Source of the DNA: Chryseobacterium sp. Leaf394
GTDB lineage: Bacteria > Bacteroidota > Bacteroidia > Flavobacteriales > Weeksellaceae
Assembly: GCF_001424105.1 (NCBI RefSeq)
Contig: NZ_LMQH01000011.1
Coordinates: forward strand, 1,232,273-1,296,272
Reading direction: 5' to 3'
Length of the DNA stretch: 64,000 nucleotides
Below are positions 26,407 to 35,830 of the stretch, one piece after another (position 1 is the stretch's first letter; each line of letters begins with the position of its first letter). The notes beneath the pieces were generated by a model. The model worked only from the letters and a program-made list of their open reading frames with translations, ran no database searches and was not told the origin of the DNA. The position numbers and the translations under genes are program-made.

Positions 26407-27531
26407 ATGAAACAGCAAATTTACAAAGGCAAACTCACGGAATTTCACCCGTTAAAAATAGCTAAAAAGCAAGACCTGACCAAAAATACTTTCTCTCTGG
26501 AATTTGAGATTCCTACTGATCTGGCCGGACTTTTTTCATTTGATGCCGGTCAGTATGTTACGGTACTGACTGAGAAAGACGGTGCAGAATATATTAATGA
26601 TTATTCAATAACTGCGGCTCCTTTTGAAAATAAAATTACTCTGGGACTTAAAATTAATTCAGATAAAAGTGCCGCTTCACTGATTCACAATCAATACAGT
26701 GAAGGTGATTTGATGTACGTCAGCAAACCTGCAGGAAGGTTTACTCTGGTTTCAAAGCCGAGCGAGTTCAGAACGATTGTAGGCTTTGCGGCGGGAATTG
26801 GTATTACTCCGATTCTGAGCCATTTCAAAAATATCCTTCATCAGGAACCGAGGACGCGTCTTTTTCTTTTTTACGGAAATAAAAATTTCGAAAATCTTGC
26901 TTACCGTGAAGAACTGGATCAGCTTGCCCGTTTTTATGGTGACAGACTTCAGATCTATTATTTTTTCTCGCAGGAAAACACTTCTAATTCTTTTTTTTCG
27001 GGAAGAATTGATGAGAAAAAATTAAATTTAATTATAAATCAGATTTTGCATTTAGATGATACTGATGAAGAATCTACGATTTGGGATGCAGTGGACGAAG
27101 TTTTGATTTGTGGAAAAGGTGAAATGATAAAAAGTCTTGCAAACGCCTGCTATCACCACGGAATTCCAAAGAATAATATTCATTTTGAACTTTTTGAAGA
27201 GTTTAATGAAGATATTTATCCGGTAGAAAAAGAATTTCCTTTAATAGAAAATATTGAAGTTGAATACACAATGCTTGGGAAAAATTTTCAGACTGAACTT
27301 CACGATAACAGAGAAAAAATTCTGCAGCAGCTTTTAATTCAGAAATTTCCGGTGCCATACTCCTGCAAGTCAGGAATTTGTGGAAGCTGTGAGTGTTTTC
27401 TGGAAGAAGGAGAAGTTGAGCTGTTGGAGAATGAATATTTAACAGAAAAAGAAGAAGCTCAGGGGAAAATTTTAGCCTGCATGTCAATTGCCAAAACTAA
27501 AAAAATAAAGCTTAATTTTGATTTCAATTGA
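26407..27531 (+). CDS. Ferredoxin-NADP reductase-like protein with C-terminal 2Fe-2S domain (PaaE/Hmp-like)
   Basis: From the ATG at 26407 the protein has 374 residues; an earlier in-frame start at 26368 would overlap tlpA and the promoter. An FAD-binding barrel (NDYSI segment) comes first, then an NAD(P)-binding half (GFAAGIGITP), and a plant-type ferredoxin domain at the C-terminus with ligands Cys320, Cys325, Cys328 and Cys358. This is the electron-feeding subunit type of ring-hydroxylating or multicomponent oxygenases. No oxygenase gene is nearby, so the acceptor is unknown. Confidence 0.88.
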   Translation: MKQQIYKGKLTEFHPLKIAKKQDLTKNTFSLEFEIPTDLAGLFSFDAGQYVTVLTEKDGAEYINDYSITAAPFENKITLGLKINSDKSAASLIHNQYSEGDLMYVSKPAGRFTLVSKPSEFRTIVGFAAGIGITPILSHFKNILHQEPRTRLFLFYGNKNFENLAYREELDQLARFYGDRLQIYYFFSQENTSNSFFSGRIDEKKLNLIINQILHLDDTDEESTIWDAVDEVLICGKGEMIKSLANACYHHGIPKNNIHFELFEEFNEDIYPVEKEFPLIENIEVEYTMLGKNFQTELHDNREKILQQLLIQKFPVPYSCKSGICGSCECFLEEGEVELLENEYLTEKEEAQGKILACMSIAKTKKIKLNFDFN

Positions 27532-28145
27532 GAATCATTAAAAACATATTCAAATTTATTTTTCTCTCATCAGAACTCATTATTCTTCTGATGGCTTTGT
27601 GCAATGCGTGGGTTTTTGGGTTGACCAACGGCAGAACGTACACCAAGATTTCAAAAATTCCTCCCCGTGAAGTGGCTTTGGTTTTGGGAACGTCGCCAAG
27701 AATGAGATCAGGAATTTCAAATCCGTACTTTACCAAAAGAATGGATGCTGCGGCTTTGCTTTATCATCATGGGAAAATAAAAACCATCATCGTAAGCGGC
27801 GAAAAAAGTCAGGGTTACGATGAGCCTGCAGCGATGAAAAATTATCTGATTTATCAGGAAGGAGTTCCAGAACATATCATCGTTGAAGATCCGAAAGGTT
27901 TTAATACTTATAAAAGCATTCTGCGCTGTAAAAACACTTACAAAAAGAAAAACGTCATCATCGTTTCTCAGGGATTTCATAATTTACGGGCACTTTTTTT
28001 TGCCAGAAACAATTCGATGAATGCTTTAGGATTTGATGCTCAGGATGTATCAAAACCTGAAAGTTTCTACAGAAATCAATCAAGAGAAAGCCTCGCAAGA
28101 GTGGCTGCTGTTGCTTATTTTATACTGGGGATTTCGCCTGATTAA
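27528..28145 (+). CDS. SanA-like / YdcF family protein
   Basis: The 205-residue protein starts at a TTG that overlaps the stop of the reductase gene (TTGA), so the two are translationally linked. One N-terminal membrane helix (about 8-30) is followed by a DUF218-type domain with VALVLGTSPR, TIIVSGEK, NTYKSILRCK and VIIVSQGFH. E. coli SanA, of the same family, affects envelope barrier function. The active groove of this fold is visible in outline; the substrate is unknown. Confidence 0.85.
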   Translation: MRIIKNIFKFIFLSSELIILLMALCNAWVFGLTNGRTYTKISKIPPREVALVLGTSPRMRSGISNPYFTKRMDAAALLYHHGKIKTIIVSGEKSQGYDEPAAMKNYLIYQEGVPEHIIVEDPKGFNTYKSILRCKNTYKKKNVIIVSQGFHNLRALFFARNNSMNALGFDAQDVSKPESFYRNQSRESLARVAAVAYFILGISPD

Positions 28146-28147
28146 AT

Positions 28148-30745
28148 TTAAAACGGATATCCGAATGCGATGTTCATCGTCGGTTTCAGAGGCTGGAAGT
28201 ATTTTAATCTCCATCGTTCTGCATCCGGTTTATTGGGGTCGTACATTTTATAGGCAAGGTCTAATCTCAAAGTGATGTAAGCAATATTCACTCTCAATCC
28301 CAATCCACTTCCTACACCCATCTGGCGGATGAATTTGTTGAATTTAAACTGATCATCAAAACCGCTGTCTTCAAGATTCCAAATGTTACCGATGTCTGTA
28401 AATATCGCTCCTTCGTACATGTCATTGAAAGGCAGACGGTATTCAATATTTGTTGTCAGTTTTACATTTCCCATCAGATAAGTACGTACACGCTCATCAA
28501 TTTGCGAATCTCCAGGACCTAAACCACCGAAGGCAACCCAGGCTCTGATATCGTTCGATCCTCCATTGAAATATGAACGTATAAAGGGCATAGATGAAGA
28601 GTTTCCGTATGGAATACCGACACCTACAAACTGTCTGAGAGCTAAGGTCTGATTTCCATTGACTTTAAAGTATTTTCTTACATCGAAATCAAATTTTACA
28701 AATTGCGCATAAGGAATTCCGAAAATCGTCTTCTGCGGACTTGTTACAACGCCTCCTTCATCTCTTTTCTGATTAAAAATACTGGGAATATTTCCTGCCA
28801 GTTCTACTTTTCCGTTAAAATAGAAAGCATTTGGATAATCTTTTTTACCAATTTCATTATAAACAAAGTTGTAAATCATCGATGAAATAATAACATCCTG
28901 CGTCTGTCTGTCTTTGTTTACCAAAGTCCCTGAAAAAGACAGAAGTCGGTCTGCCTGTTCCTGATTGAGTGTATTTACGTACCCTTCGTCCTGCAGAATC
29001 ATCATTGAAACCTGATCTCTTGTAAGCAGTCCAGCGTTAAACTGCTGTTCCAATTGTGGATTGTAGGCAAAGTAATCTGTAAACGCAGCCCGTCTGATAT
29101 TATCGTCACCCACGAAAAAATCGTAGTAGCTGTCTTTATTTTTGGTTAAACTGAACTGCGTGTTAAAAAGTGACAGTCTGTGAGAAACCTGATCGTTTAC
29201 ATTGGCAAAATAATTTAGACCTGTATTAAAATTGACTCTTCCCAAACCAATGTTATTCTGTACTGAAGCTCCCAAAACAATGGATGAAGTAGGAGTGTAC
29301 CGCTTAGGAATCAATTTGTAATAAGAAAACGGTAAAAGCAGTCGTGGAAACTGAAGCGATGCCTGAGCTGAAATTTCGTAGGCACCAATTCTCTTACTGA
29401 TATCTCTCGGATTCACAATTCTTCCGAAAGTTCCTGAAAGACTTGTTGTAAGGTTTTCTGCACCGCCAAAAATGTTTCTCGTAGTGAGATCTACAGACGG
29501 AGAAATTCCTAAATTCAATAGTTGGGAATAATTGATATCCGTTCCCAGTTTCAGTTCAAATTTATCTAAAGGTTTCAGAATATATAACACATCAATAATG
29601 CTGTCACTTATTTTTCCGCCGTCATCTTTTCTGTAATCAACTTCAGATTTTAAAACGCTGAAGTTGTTCATCGCTAAAAAGTTACGTTTGGTCAGGTTAA
29701 GTTTTTTCTGATCATAAACAGATTTGTTATCTTCAATGACCGCGCGCCACAAAGCCTGATTTTTGTACCGGTTATCCATTTTATGGAAACGTATTCTTCT
29801 GAGGCTGTCCTGTGTTGTTCTTTTTTCGTAATAATCTGAAATATCATCCACTACTGCAACATCGATATTACCAATGGTTGCCACTTTGTATGGAGTATTT
29901 ACTGAGTCTTTATGAATTTCAAGGGTCAACGGAACTTCTTTTCTGCTCTTCAGGGAATCTGCTACAAAATAAACTTCATTATTTGCACTGTTGAATCTGT
30001 AATATCCGCGGCTCCGCATGATTTCGTTGATCCTCGTCACCTCTTTTTCAAGATTGGTCTGATCAAGAATATCACCTTTTTTGATTGTAGTTTTAGAAAT
30101 GTTGTCTTTAAAGTGTGACTTAATTGCGAAATCCGGAATATTGTAATAATAATCTTTGATGATTGTAGGGCTGTTGTGCTTTATCGTATAATTTACACTT
30201 GCCTTTTTATTTGCAGAATCTTTTTTGTCCGAAGCAATGACTTCTCCATCCCAAAAACCTCTGTAGGTCAGTCTTTTTTCGATTGATTCTGCGCTTTTTT
30301 CGGTTCTTGTTTCGTCAAAAATTACGGGAGGGCTTCCCCAGTTGTGATAAAGCCTGTCCATGAAAAGACTTTTCCCGACACTGCTCTGCATATTGTATTT
30401 TATGAACAGTGAATCTCTCAACTTCTGATTTCTCATTTCGCTGGGATAGGTCATGTATTCATTTAAAACCGTATCGTATTTCGGATTGGCGGCGTTGTAA
30501 AACCAAAGACTCAGTGGAACAAATAAGAGCTGTTTTTTATTTGGTTTTTGCTGAACGTAATCCTTCAGTTCATCATCAAAAGGCTGTTTGCCGTCTTCAA
30601 ATTCGAAAGTATTGCTGGTAAGAAGATACTCTCCATCTGGCACTTTTTTGGTCGTACTGCAGGCATAAAGTAGAATAATAAATGTTGCAAATGAAAGAAT
30701 TTTATAATACTTTTGAGGAGATTTCTTATAATGCTTACAGCTCAT
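28148..30745 (-). CDS. tamL: TamL: BamA/TamA-like outer membrane lipoprotein
   Basis: The 865-residue protein has a lipoprotein signal (lipobox LYAC, Cys29), a periplasmic POTRA-like region to about residue 400 and a C-terminal Omp85-type 16-strand barrel ending in FGYPF, with IRAWVAFGGLGPGDS near the barrel middle. In Bacteroidota TamL pairs with TamB in outer membrane assembly and is often essential. Its stop is two bases from the stop of the SanA-like gene (convergent), and its 5' end overlaps the divergent TrmH-type gene. Confidence 0.88.
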   Translation of the reverse strand: MSCKHYKKSPQKYYKILSFATFIILLYACSTTKKVPDGEYLLTSNTFEFEDGKQPFDDELKDYVQQKPNKKQLLFVPLSLWFYNAANPKYDTVLNEYMTYPSEMRNQKLRDSLFIKYNMQSSVGKSLFMDRLYHNWGSPPVIFDETRTEKSAESIEKRLTYRGFWDGEVIASDKKDSANKKASVNYTIKHNSPTIIKDYYYNIPDFAIKSHFKDNISKTTIKKGDILDQTNLEKEVTRINEIMRSRGYYRFNSANNEVYFVADSLKSRKEVPLTLEIHKDSVNTPYKVATIGNIDVAVVDDISDYYEKRTTQDSLRRIRFHKMDNRYKNQALWRAVIEDNKSVYDQKKLNLTKRNFLAMNNFSVLKSEVDYRKDDGGKISDSIIDVLYILKPLDKFELKLGTDINYSQLLNLGISPSVDLTTRNIFGGAENLTTSLSGTFGRIVNPRDISKRIGAYEISAQASLQFPRLLLPFSYYKLIPKRYTPTSSIVLGASVQNNIGLGRVNFNTGLNYFANVNDQVSHRLSLFNTQFSLTKNKDSYYDFFVGDDNIRRAAFTDYFAYNPQLEQQFNAGLLTRDQVSMMILQDEGYVNTLNQEQADRLLSFSGTLVNKDRQTQDVIISSMIYNFVYNEIGKKDYPNAFYFNGKVELAGNIPSIFNQKRDEGGVVTSPQKTIFGIPYAQFVKFDFDVRKYFKVNGNQTLALRQFVGVGIPYGNSSSMPFIRSYFNGGSNDIRAWVAFGGLGPGDSQIDERVRTYLMGNVKLTTNIEYRLPFNDMYEGAIFTDIGNIWNLEDSGFDDQFKFNKFIRQMGVGSGLGLRVNIAYITLRLDLAYKMYDPNKPDAERWRLKYFQPLKPTMNIAFGYPF
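30708..30715 (+). promoter_or_regulatory. -7 promoter element for the TrmH-type gene, inside tamL
   Basis: TACTTTTG matches TAnnTTTG and lies 23 bases before the ATG at 30731, within the first codons of tamL on the other strand. GAGGAG at 30715-30720 could be a ribosome binding site. Confidence 0.5.
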
Positions 30746-31462
30746 ACAATAAAAATTTTACAGTCTCTTGATAAAAAGAAGTTCAGGCAAAAATACAATT
30801 TGTTTTTGGTTGAAGGCAACAAAATCATTTCCGAACTTCCTCAATCTAACTATAAAATTAAAGAAATATTTTCCACCGATCCGGAAAGATTGGTTTTAAA
30901 AGATATTTCAGGCATACCAATTTCCGAAAGTGAACTGAAGAAAATAAGTTTCCTTCAAAATCCAAAAGATTCTGTTGCGGTATGTTTTCTGGATGATAAA
31001 AAAGATTTTGAGGAAAAAGATTTTCAGATTGTTTTGGATGGAATTCAGGATCCCGGAAATCTGGGAACGATAATCCGTTTGGCAGACTGGTTCGGAATCG
31101 AGCAGATTGTCTGTAGTGAAGATACTGTAGATTTTTATAATCCTAAAGTAATTCAGGCTACGATGGGCTCATTTACAAGAGTGAATATTGTATATAAAAA
31201 TCTTCCTGAATATTTATCGGAAACCAGGAATCATAATATTGGAACGGATATGACAGGCGAAAATATTTACAGTTTTAAAAAGCCTGAAAGAATCAATTTA
31301 ATTTTAGGTAATGAGGGCAACGGAATGCGTTCCGAAACTGAAAAATTTTTGACTGAAAGTATTTCTATTCCAAGATTTGGGAAATCACAGTCTACAGAAA
31401 GCCTTAATGTTTCAATGGCTGCGGGAATTATTTTAGGACAGCTTTTTAGGGTTGGAGGGTGA
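30731..31462 (+). CDS. TrmH/SpoU family RNA 2'-O-methyltransferase
   Basis: From the ATG at 30731 the protein has 243 residues; the TTG at 30713 is less likely because the -7 element and GAGGAG lie between. All SpoU motifs are visible: motif 1 LDGIQDPGNLGTIIRLADWFG, motif 2 LGNEGNGM and motif 3 ESLNVSMAAGI, which form the knotted SAM site. An N-terminal substrate-binding domain (LVEGNKIISE) precedes it, as in rRNA methylases RlmB/TsnR. The exact rRNA position is unknown. The first 15 bases overlap tamL. Confidence 0.9.
   Translation: MLTAHTIKILQSLDKKKFRQKYNLFLVEGNKIISELPQSNYKIKEIFSTDPERLVLKDISGIPISESELKKISFLQNPKDSVAVCFLDDKKDFEEKDFQIVLDGIQDPGNLGTIIRLADWFGIEQIVCSEDTVDFYNPKVIQATMGSFTRVNIVYKNLPEYLSETRNHNIGTDMTGENIYSFKKPERINLILGNEGNGMRSETEKFLTESISIPRFGKSQSTESLNVSMAAGIILGQLFRVGG
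30788..30795 (-). promoter_or_regulatory. -7 promoter element for tamL, inside the TrmH-type gene
   Basis: The minus strand reads TATTTTTG, 42 bases before the tamL ATG, within the divergent methyltransferase gene. Confidence 0.45.
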
Positions 31463-31556
31463 TAGAGTTTGAGAGTAGTAGGTTTGTTCTGTAAAGTTTG
31501 AGGGTGTTACGGTTGTAGAGCAGTAGAGTTGCTCATTGAGAAGTTTTTTTATAGAA

Positions 31557-31604
31557 TTAGAGAGTAGGAGGGCTCTTGATAATCTAAACACTCCGACTCT
31601 CTAA
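31557..31604. terminator. Hairpin between convergent genes
   Basis: Arms TTAGAGAGTAGGAG and CTCCGACTCTCTAA pair with one mismatch around a 20-base loop. No T tract follows, so it may be a repeat remnant rather than a true terminator. The preceding 90 bases hold further GAGAGTAG/GAGGGT-like units. Confidence 0.45.
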
Positions 31605-31613
31605 CACTAAAAC

Positions 31614-32111
31614 TCATATAAGCTGTTCCATACTGGAAACACTTTTTGATTTCTGATATGCTTCAAGCTTATTTCTTAAAAATTTCAAAGCTACCGGGGC
31701 AAGATAAATCATCGCAACACCTATTGCTTTTTTCTTCCAGTTGCTGCTTTTAAGATTTTTCTTGGCATAATTGGCAACCAATGCAGTGGTACCCAGTTTT
31801 ATCAAACCTTCCAGCGCGTCACCTTTAAATGCGGAGTTGGCCAGTCCAATCGCAGCATTTTTGCTGAAGATCATATTTTTAACCTCGGAAGTTACCTGCT
31901 TTGCAATAACATCTTTTCTGAGTACTGTTTTTTCTTCACCGTCATCATCTGTTTTTTCTTTCAGATACTGATCAGTAAAGCCGTTTGTGAAGGCACTTAA
32001 GCTCTCCTTAGCATTCTTAAAAGTGAGGAGTGCTTCAAGATCATCTACTTCTGCCTGCAGAAGTTTTTTCTTTCTCTTAAGTTCTTCAAGACTGTTAAAA
32101 TTTACACTCAT
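31614..32111 (-). CDS. Unknown protein of the YtxH/holin-like cluster
   Basis: The 165-residue protein opens with a coiled-coil-like segment (residues 1-35, LEELKRKKKLLQAEVDDLEA) and ends in a moderately hydrophobic stretch (about 128-148, KKAIGVAMIYLAPVALKFL). It begins four bases after the holin-like gene and is thus co-transcribed. I do not recognise the family. Context suggests an envelope or stress-related role. Confidence 0.65.
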   Translation of the reverse strand: MSVNFNSLEELKRKKKLLQAEVDDLEALLTFKNAKESLSAFTNGFTDQYLKEKTDDDGEEKTVLRKDVIAKQVTSEVKNMIFSKNAAIGLANSAFKGDALEGLIKLGTTALVANYAKKNLKSSNWKKKAIGVAMIYLAPVALKFLRNKLEAYQKSKSVSSMEQLI

Positions 32112-32115
32112 AATA

Positions 32116-32424
32116 TTAATGATTTATAAATTGCACCACTTTATCAGCGATAATATTGACTATTTTTTTCTTCAGAACAGCAACAATGATCATCAGTACA
32201 ACGTAGAATGCTGCAACAATCAGAAAACCATAAGCGGTGTTATCCAGGGCTTTGCCGATTAAATAAGCCAATCCAAAATTGAATAAGATGATAAAAAAGG
32301 CAAACGCAATAAGAAATATGATAAGATAAGCGATGATTCCCGCTGAGATGGAGGTTTTTTCGGTAGCCTGTATCTTGATAAGATCTAGCCTTTTCGTTGC
32401 ATATTCTTTTAGAGTTTCTACCAT
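32116..32424 (-). CDS. Phage holin family-like membrane protein (DUF1469-like)
   Basis: The 102-residue protein has two long membrane helices (about 28-55 and 63-86) after an amphipathic N-terminus (ETLKEYATKRLDLIKIQATEK). This layout is named phage holin superfamily 6 / DUF1469 in databases but is common in chromosomal stress clusters with YtxH, not with phage genes. It is the middle gene of three on this strand. Confidence 0.75.
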   Translation of the reverse strand: MVETLKEYATKRLDLIKIQATEKTSISAGIIAYLIIFLIAFAFFIILFNFGLAYLIGKALDNTAYGFLIVAAFYVVLMIIVAVLKKKIVNIIADKVVQFINH

Positions 32425-32443
32425 TATTTTTGTTTTTAAAGTT

Positions 32444-32475
32444 ACAAAAAAAGGAACTTTAATTCAAAGTTCCTT
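32444..32475 (-). terminator. Terminator between ytxH and holin-like genes
   Basis: On the minus strand AAGGAACTTT-GAATT-AAAGTTCCTT is followed by a run of seven T. It would end or weaken read-through from the YtxH gene into the holin-like gene. Confidence 0.8.
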
Positions 32476-32499
32476 CAACTATATTGTTGTGAAAATAAA

Positions 32500-32844
32500 T
32501 TATTTCAAATCATTAAGACCGTTTTCCACATCCTTTACAACATCTGAAGTTTTGGATACGATTTGGTCTTTGTACTTGTCATAACCGTCTTTTACGGTAT
32601 GTGCTACATTATTTGCAGTATCTTTAAAAGTAGTTGAGATATTGTCGTACTGCTCTTTTACTTTGTCAGAAACTTCTCCGTATTTATTTTTAGCCTGATC
32701 TTTCAGATCGCTAGCTTTTGTTTTAATTTTTTTTCTTGTCTCTTTACCTTCCTCAGGAGCGTAAAGCATTCCTAAAACTACGCCAGCTGCGGCACCTGCT
32801 AATAATCCTGCTAAAATTCCTGCTGTATTTCCTTTTTTAGACAT
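32500..32844 (-). CDS. YtxH domain protein
   Basis: The 114-residue protein has one glycine/alanine-rich membrane helix (about 9-27) ending in MLYAPEEGKETR, the YtxH hallmark, then a long charged helical tail (30-114) rich in Lys, Asp and Val, like LEA-type or apolipoprotein-like helices. YtxH proteins are general-stress proteins in Bacillus. A terminator separates it from the next gene, so it may be made in excess of its neighbours. Confidence 0.85.
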   Translation of the reverse strand: MSKKGNTAGILAGLLAGAAAGVVLGMLYAPEEGKETRKKIKTKASDLKDQAKNKYGEVSDKVKEQYDNISTTFKDTANNVAHTVKDGYDKYKDQIVSKTSDVVKDVENGLNDLK

Positions 32845-32937
32845 TTTTTGTTTTTTTTAATGGTTAATATATTCGGTTTAATGTTTTTTAAGTTTGCAAT
32901 TAATATACCAATCGAACCAAATGAATGATAAAAACTG

Positions 32938-33612
32938 TTAAAAGTTCTTCACATGATTCAATATCGTTTCTATCGTTTCTTTTTTGGTCATATCAGTATT
33001 ATCAATGACGATGGCATCTTCCGCCTGTCTGAGTGGTGCGACTTCTCTTTCACTGTCAATACGGTCTCTTTCTGCCAGATTGTCTGCCACCTGCTTCTCA
33101 TCAGCCGCAATGCCAAGACCTAAAAGTTCCTGATATCTTCTTTTTGTACGTTCTTCAATACTCGCTGTCAGGAAAAATTTAAAATCTGCGTCCGGCAAAA
33201 CTACAGTTCCAATATCTCTGCCATCCATGATGACACCGCCTTTTTCAGCAAGTTTTCTCTGATATCCCAGAAGGAATTCCCTTACTTCAGCCTGTTTTGC
33301 TACATTGCTGACATTATCAGACACTTCATTGCTTCTGATTTCTTTTGTAATATTGATTTCGTTAAGAAAAAGAACCAGTTCGTTTCCGATATTTCTAAAT
33401 TCAAGATGAATATGATCAAAGTTTTTAAACAGCTCCCCGATATCAACTGTTCCGTCTGCTCTGCAACAGTTCTGAAGTGCAAACCAAGTAACACCACGGT
33501 AAAGTGCGCCTGTATCTAAATGTACAAGCTCAAGACGCTGCGCAATAATCTTTGAAATAGAACTTTTCCCCGTAGAGGAAAATCCGTCGATGGCGATTAC
33601 CGGTTTTTTCAT
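32938..33612 (-). CDS. cmk: Cytidylate kinase
   Basis: The 224-residue enzyme phosphorylates CMP and dCMP with ATP. The P-loop DGFSSTGKSS lies at the N-terminus, followed by LDTGALYRGVTW and the MDGRDIGTVVLPDADFKFFL block typical of Cmk. I chose the ATG at 33612 over the TTG at 33627 because the family starts just before the P-loop strand. It follows porQ by 83 bases on the same strand, a pairing known in Flavobacteriia. Confidence 0.93.
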   Translation of the reverse strand: MKKPVIAIDGFSSTGKSSISKIIAQRLELVHLDTGALYRGVTWFALQNCCRADGTVDIGELFKNFDHIHLEFRNIGNELVLFLNEINITKEIRSNEVSDNVSNVAKQAEVREFLLGYQRKLAEKGGVIMDGRDIGTVVLPDADFKFFLTASIEERTKRRYQELLGLGIAADEKQVADNLAERDRIDSEREVAPLRQAEDAIVIDNTDMTKKETIETILNHVKNF

Positions 33613-33695
33613 AAAGGCAAATTTCAAGAAATTTTCTTACAAAATCAATATTGCGTAAGATAAAATCTCAGATTTTATGGAGTTTTTGATCTTAA

Positions 33696-34688
33696 TTACT
33701 CACCACGGCGGCTTGTAAGATCCACAGAAATACCCAATTGATTTACATTGGAAGCGTTATGATATCTGATGTGAGCATAATCTAAACGGAATCTGGATAG
33801 TTTAATCCCAAAACCTCCAGAAAGACCCGAAAAATTTCTCTGATCCACAACTGCAAGTTCGCTTCCTCTTCTTACATTATATCCTAAACGGATGTTGAAA
33901 CTTTTTTCAGGAAAAAGTTCGGCTCCCAAAGAAAAGTGATCTGCGATTTTTCTTCCGATATTTACTTCCTGTCCGTTGGCGTTCAATTCAGAAGAAATAT
34001 CAAACTGCTGTAGATCGTGTGCTGTAATAGTTACTGCTAAAGGGAAATTTGGAATAATTCTCGTATATCCAAGATCAATTCTGAACGGCAGATCTTCTCT
34101 GGTTCCGTTGAATGATTTAAACTGATATCCGAAATTCCTGAAAACCAAAGACGCAGTCTCCTTGTTTTTCTTGTGATGATAAGTGATTCCGGCGTTTCCT
34201 GCAAGAGCAGAAGAAGTGTAGGTATCAATTTTTGAAGTAATAAAGTTTAAACCTCCTCCAATCGTCCAGTTTTCTTCAAACTGATAGGCATATCCGGCAC
34301 CCACGGCGACATCTGAAGCAGAAAATTCTCCCATTTCAAAACCACTTTCATCGGTTCTGGGGATATTTCCGTAACTCATATATCTTGCGTTGGCTGTAAG
34401 AAAATGACCGTTATCCATATCTTTTGCAAAAGCGATGGTTCCGTATTTTGAATCTGCGAGATAAGCAGTTGCATTCAGGGCAAGCTGCATATCTGAATCC
34501 CTATTTAATAAGGAAGGATTGGCAATTGCAAACGACACATCCTGATCTCTGACAGAGATCGCATCGCCACCCAAAGCTGCCTGTCTGGCAGATACAGGTA
34601 TGTTTAAGAAAGGATACACATTCGTTCCGTTTTGTGCAAACGAAACAAAACCTGCGAGCACGAGAGGGAAAAATAAAACTTTCTTCAA
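33696..34688 (-). CDS. porQ: Type IX secretion system protein PorQ
   Basis: The 330-residue protein has a signal peptide (cleavage after SFAQ) and the PorV/PorQ-type outer membrane barrel of the FadL superfamily. The opening VYPFLNIPVSARQAALGG is the PorQ hallmark, and the C-terminal strands end with VNQLGISVDLTSRRGE. PorQ is part of the attachment complex of type IX secretion, which ties cargo proteins to the cell surface. A matching cargo with a sorting domain lies at 53.7 kb. Confidence 0.88.
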   Translation of the reverse strand: MKKVLFFPLVLAGFVSFAQNGTNVYPFLNIPVSARQAALGGDAISVRDQDVSFAIANPSLLNRDSDMQLALNATAYLADSKYGTIAFAKDMDNGHFLTANARYMSYGNIPRTDESGFEMGEFSASDVAVGAGYAYQFEENWTIGGGLNFITSKIDTYTSSALAGNAGITYHHKKNKETASLVFRNFGYQFKSFNGTREDLPFRIDLGYTRIIPNFPLAVTITAHDLQQFDISSELNANGQEVNIGRKIADHFSLGAELFPEKSFNIRLGYNVRRGSELAVVDQRNFSGLSGGFGIKLSRFRLDYAHIRYHNASNVNQLGISVDLTSRRGE

Positions 34689-34706
34689 TTCATTATATAA
34701 TTAATG

Positions 34707-34714
34707 CAAAAATA
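34707..34714 (-). promoter_or_regulatory. -7 promoter element for porQ
   Basis: The minus strand reads TATTTTTG, 18 bases before the porQ ATG. Confidence 0.55.
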
Positions 34715-34920
34715 ATCCTTTTTAGAACTTATCAAAATATTTGTTTAAGTATTTAACCGAATTATTGTTAAATAATCTGAAGTTTCACAATGATTCTCAG
34801 TTCGTAACCAAAAAAGGCACTTAATTTACGGACATCTATAAGTTTTCGGGAACAGATTTCTTTTTCATTCTGATTGAATTTAAACTTAAATTAAAACTTT
34901 TCAAGCTGCAAAATTTCTAA

Positions 34921-35706
<786 letters not shown>

Positions 35707-35830
35707 GAGAAGAGCCAGATAAAAAGTATAAAGAACCAGGTGAGACGGAATGTAATTTAATTTAAATCACTTATTTCCCATCACTTATTACTCATATAAA
35801 TGTGTAACTTTTCAAATTTTATAATATATA

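Noticed and set aside
32116-32424. Prophage remnant suggested by a holin-like protein
   Set aside because: No other phage gene, integrase or attachment repeats are near; the family is common in chromosomal YtxH clusters.
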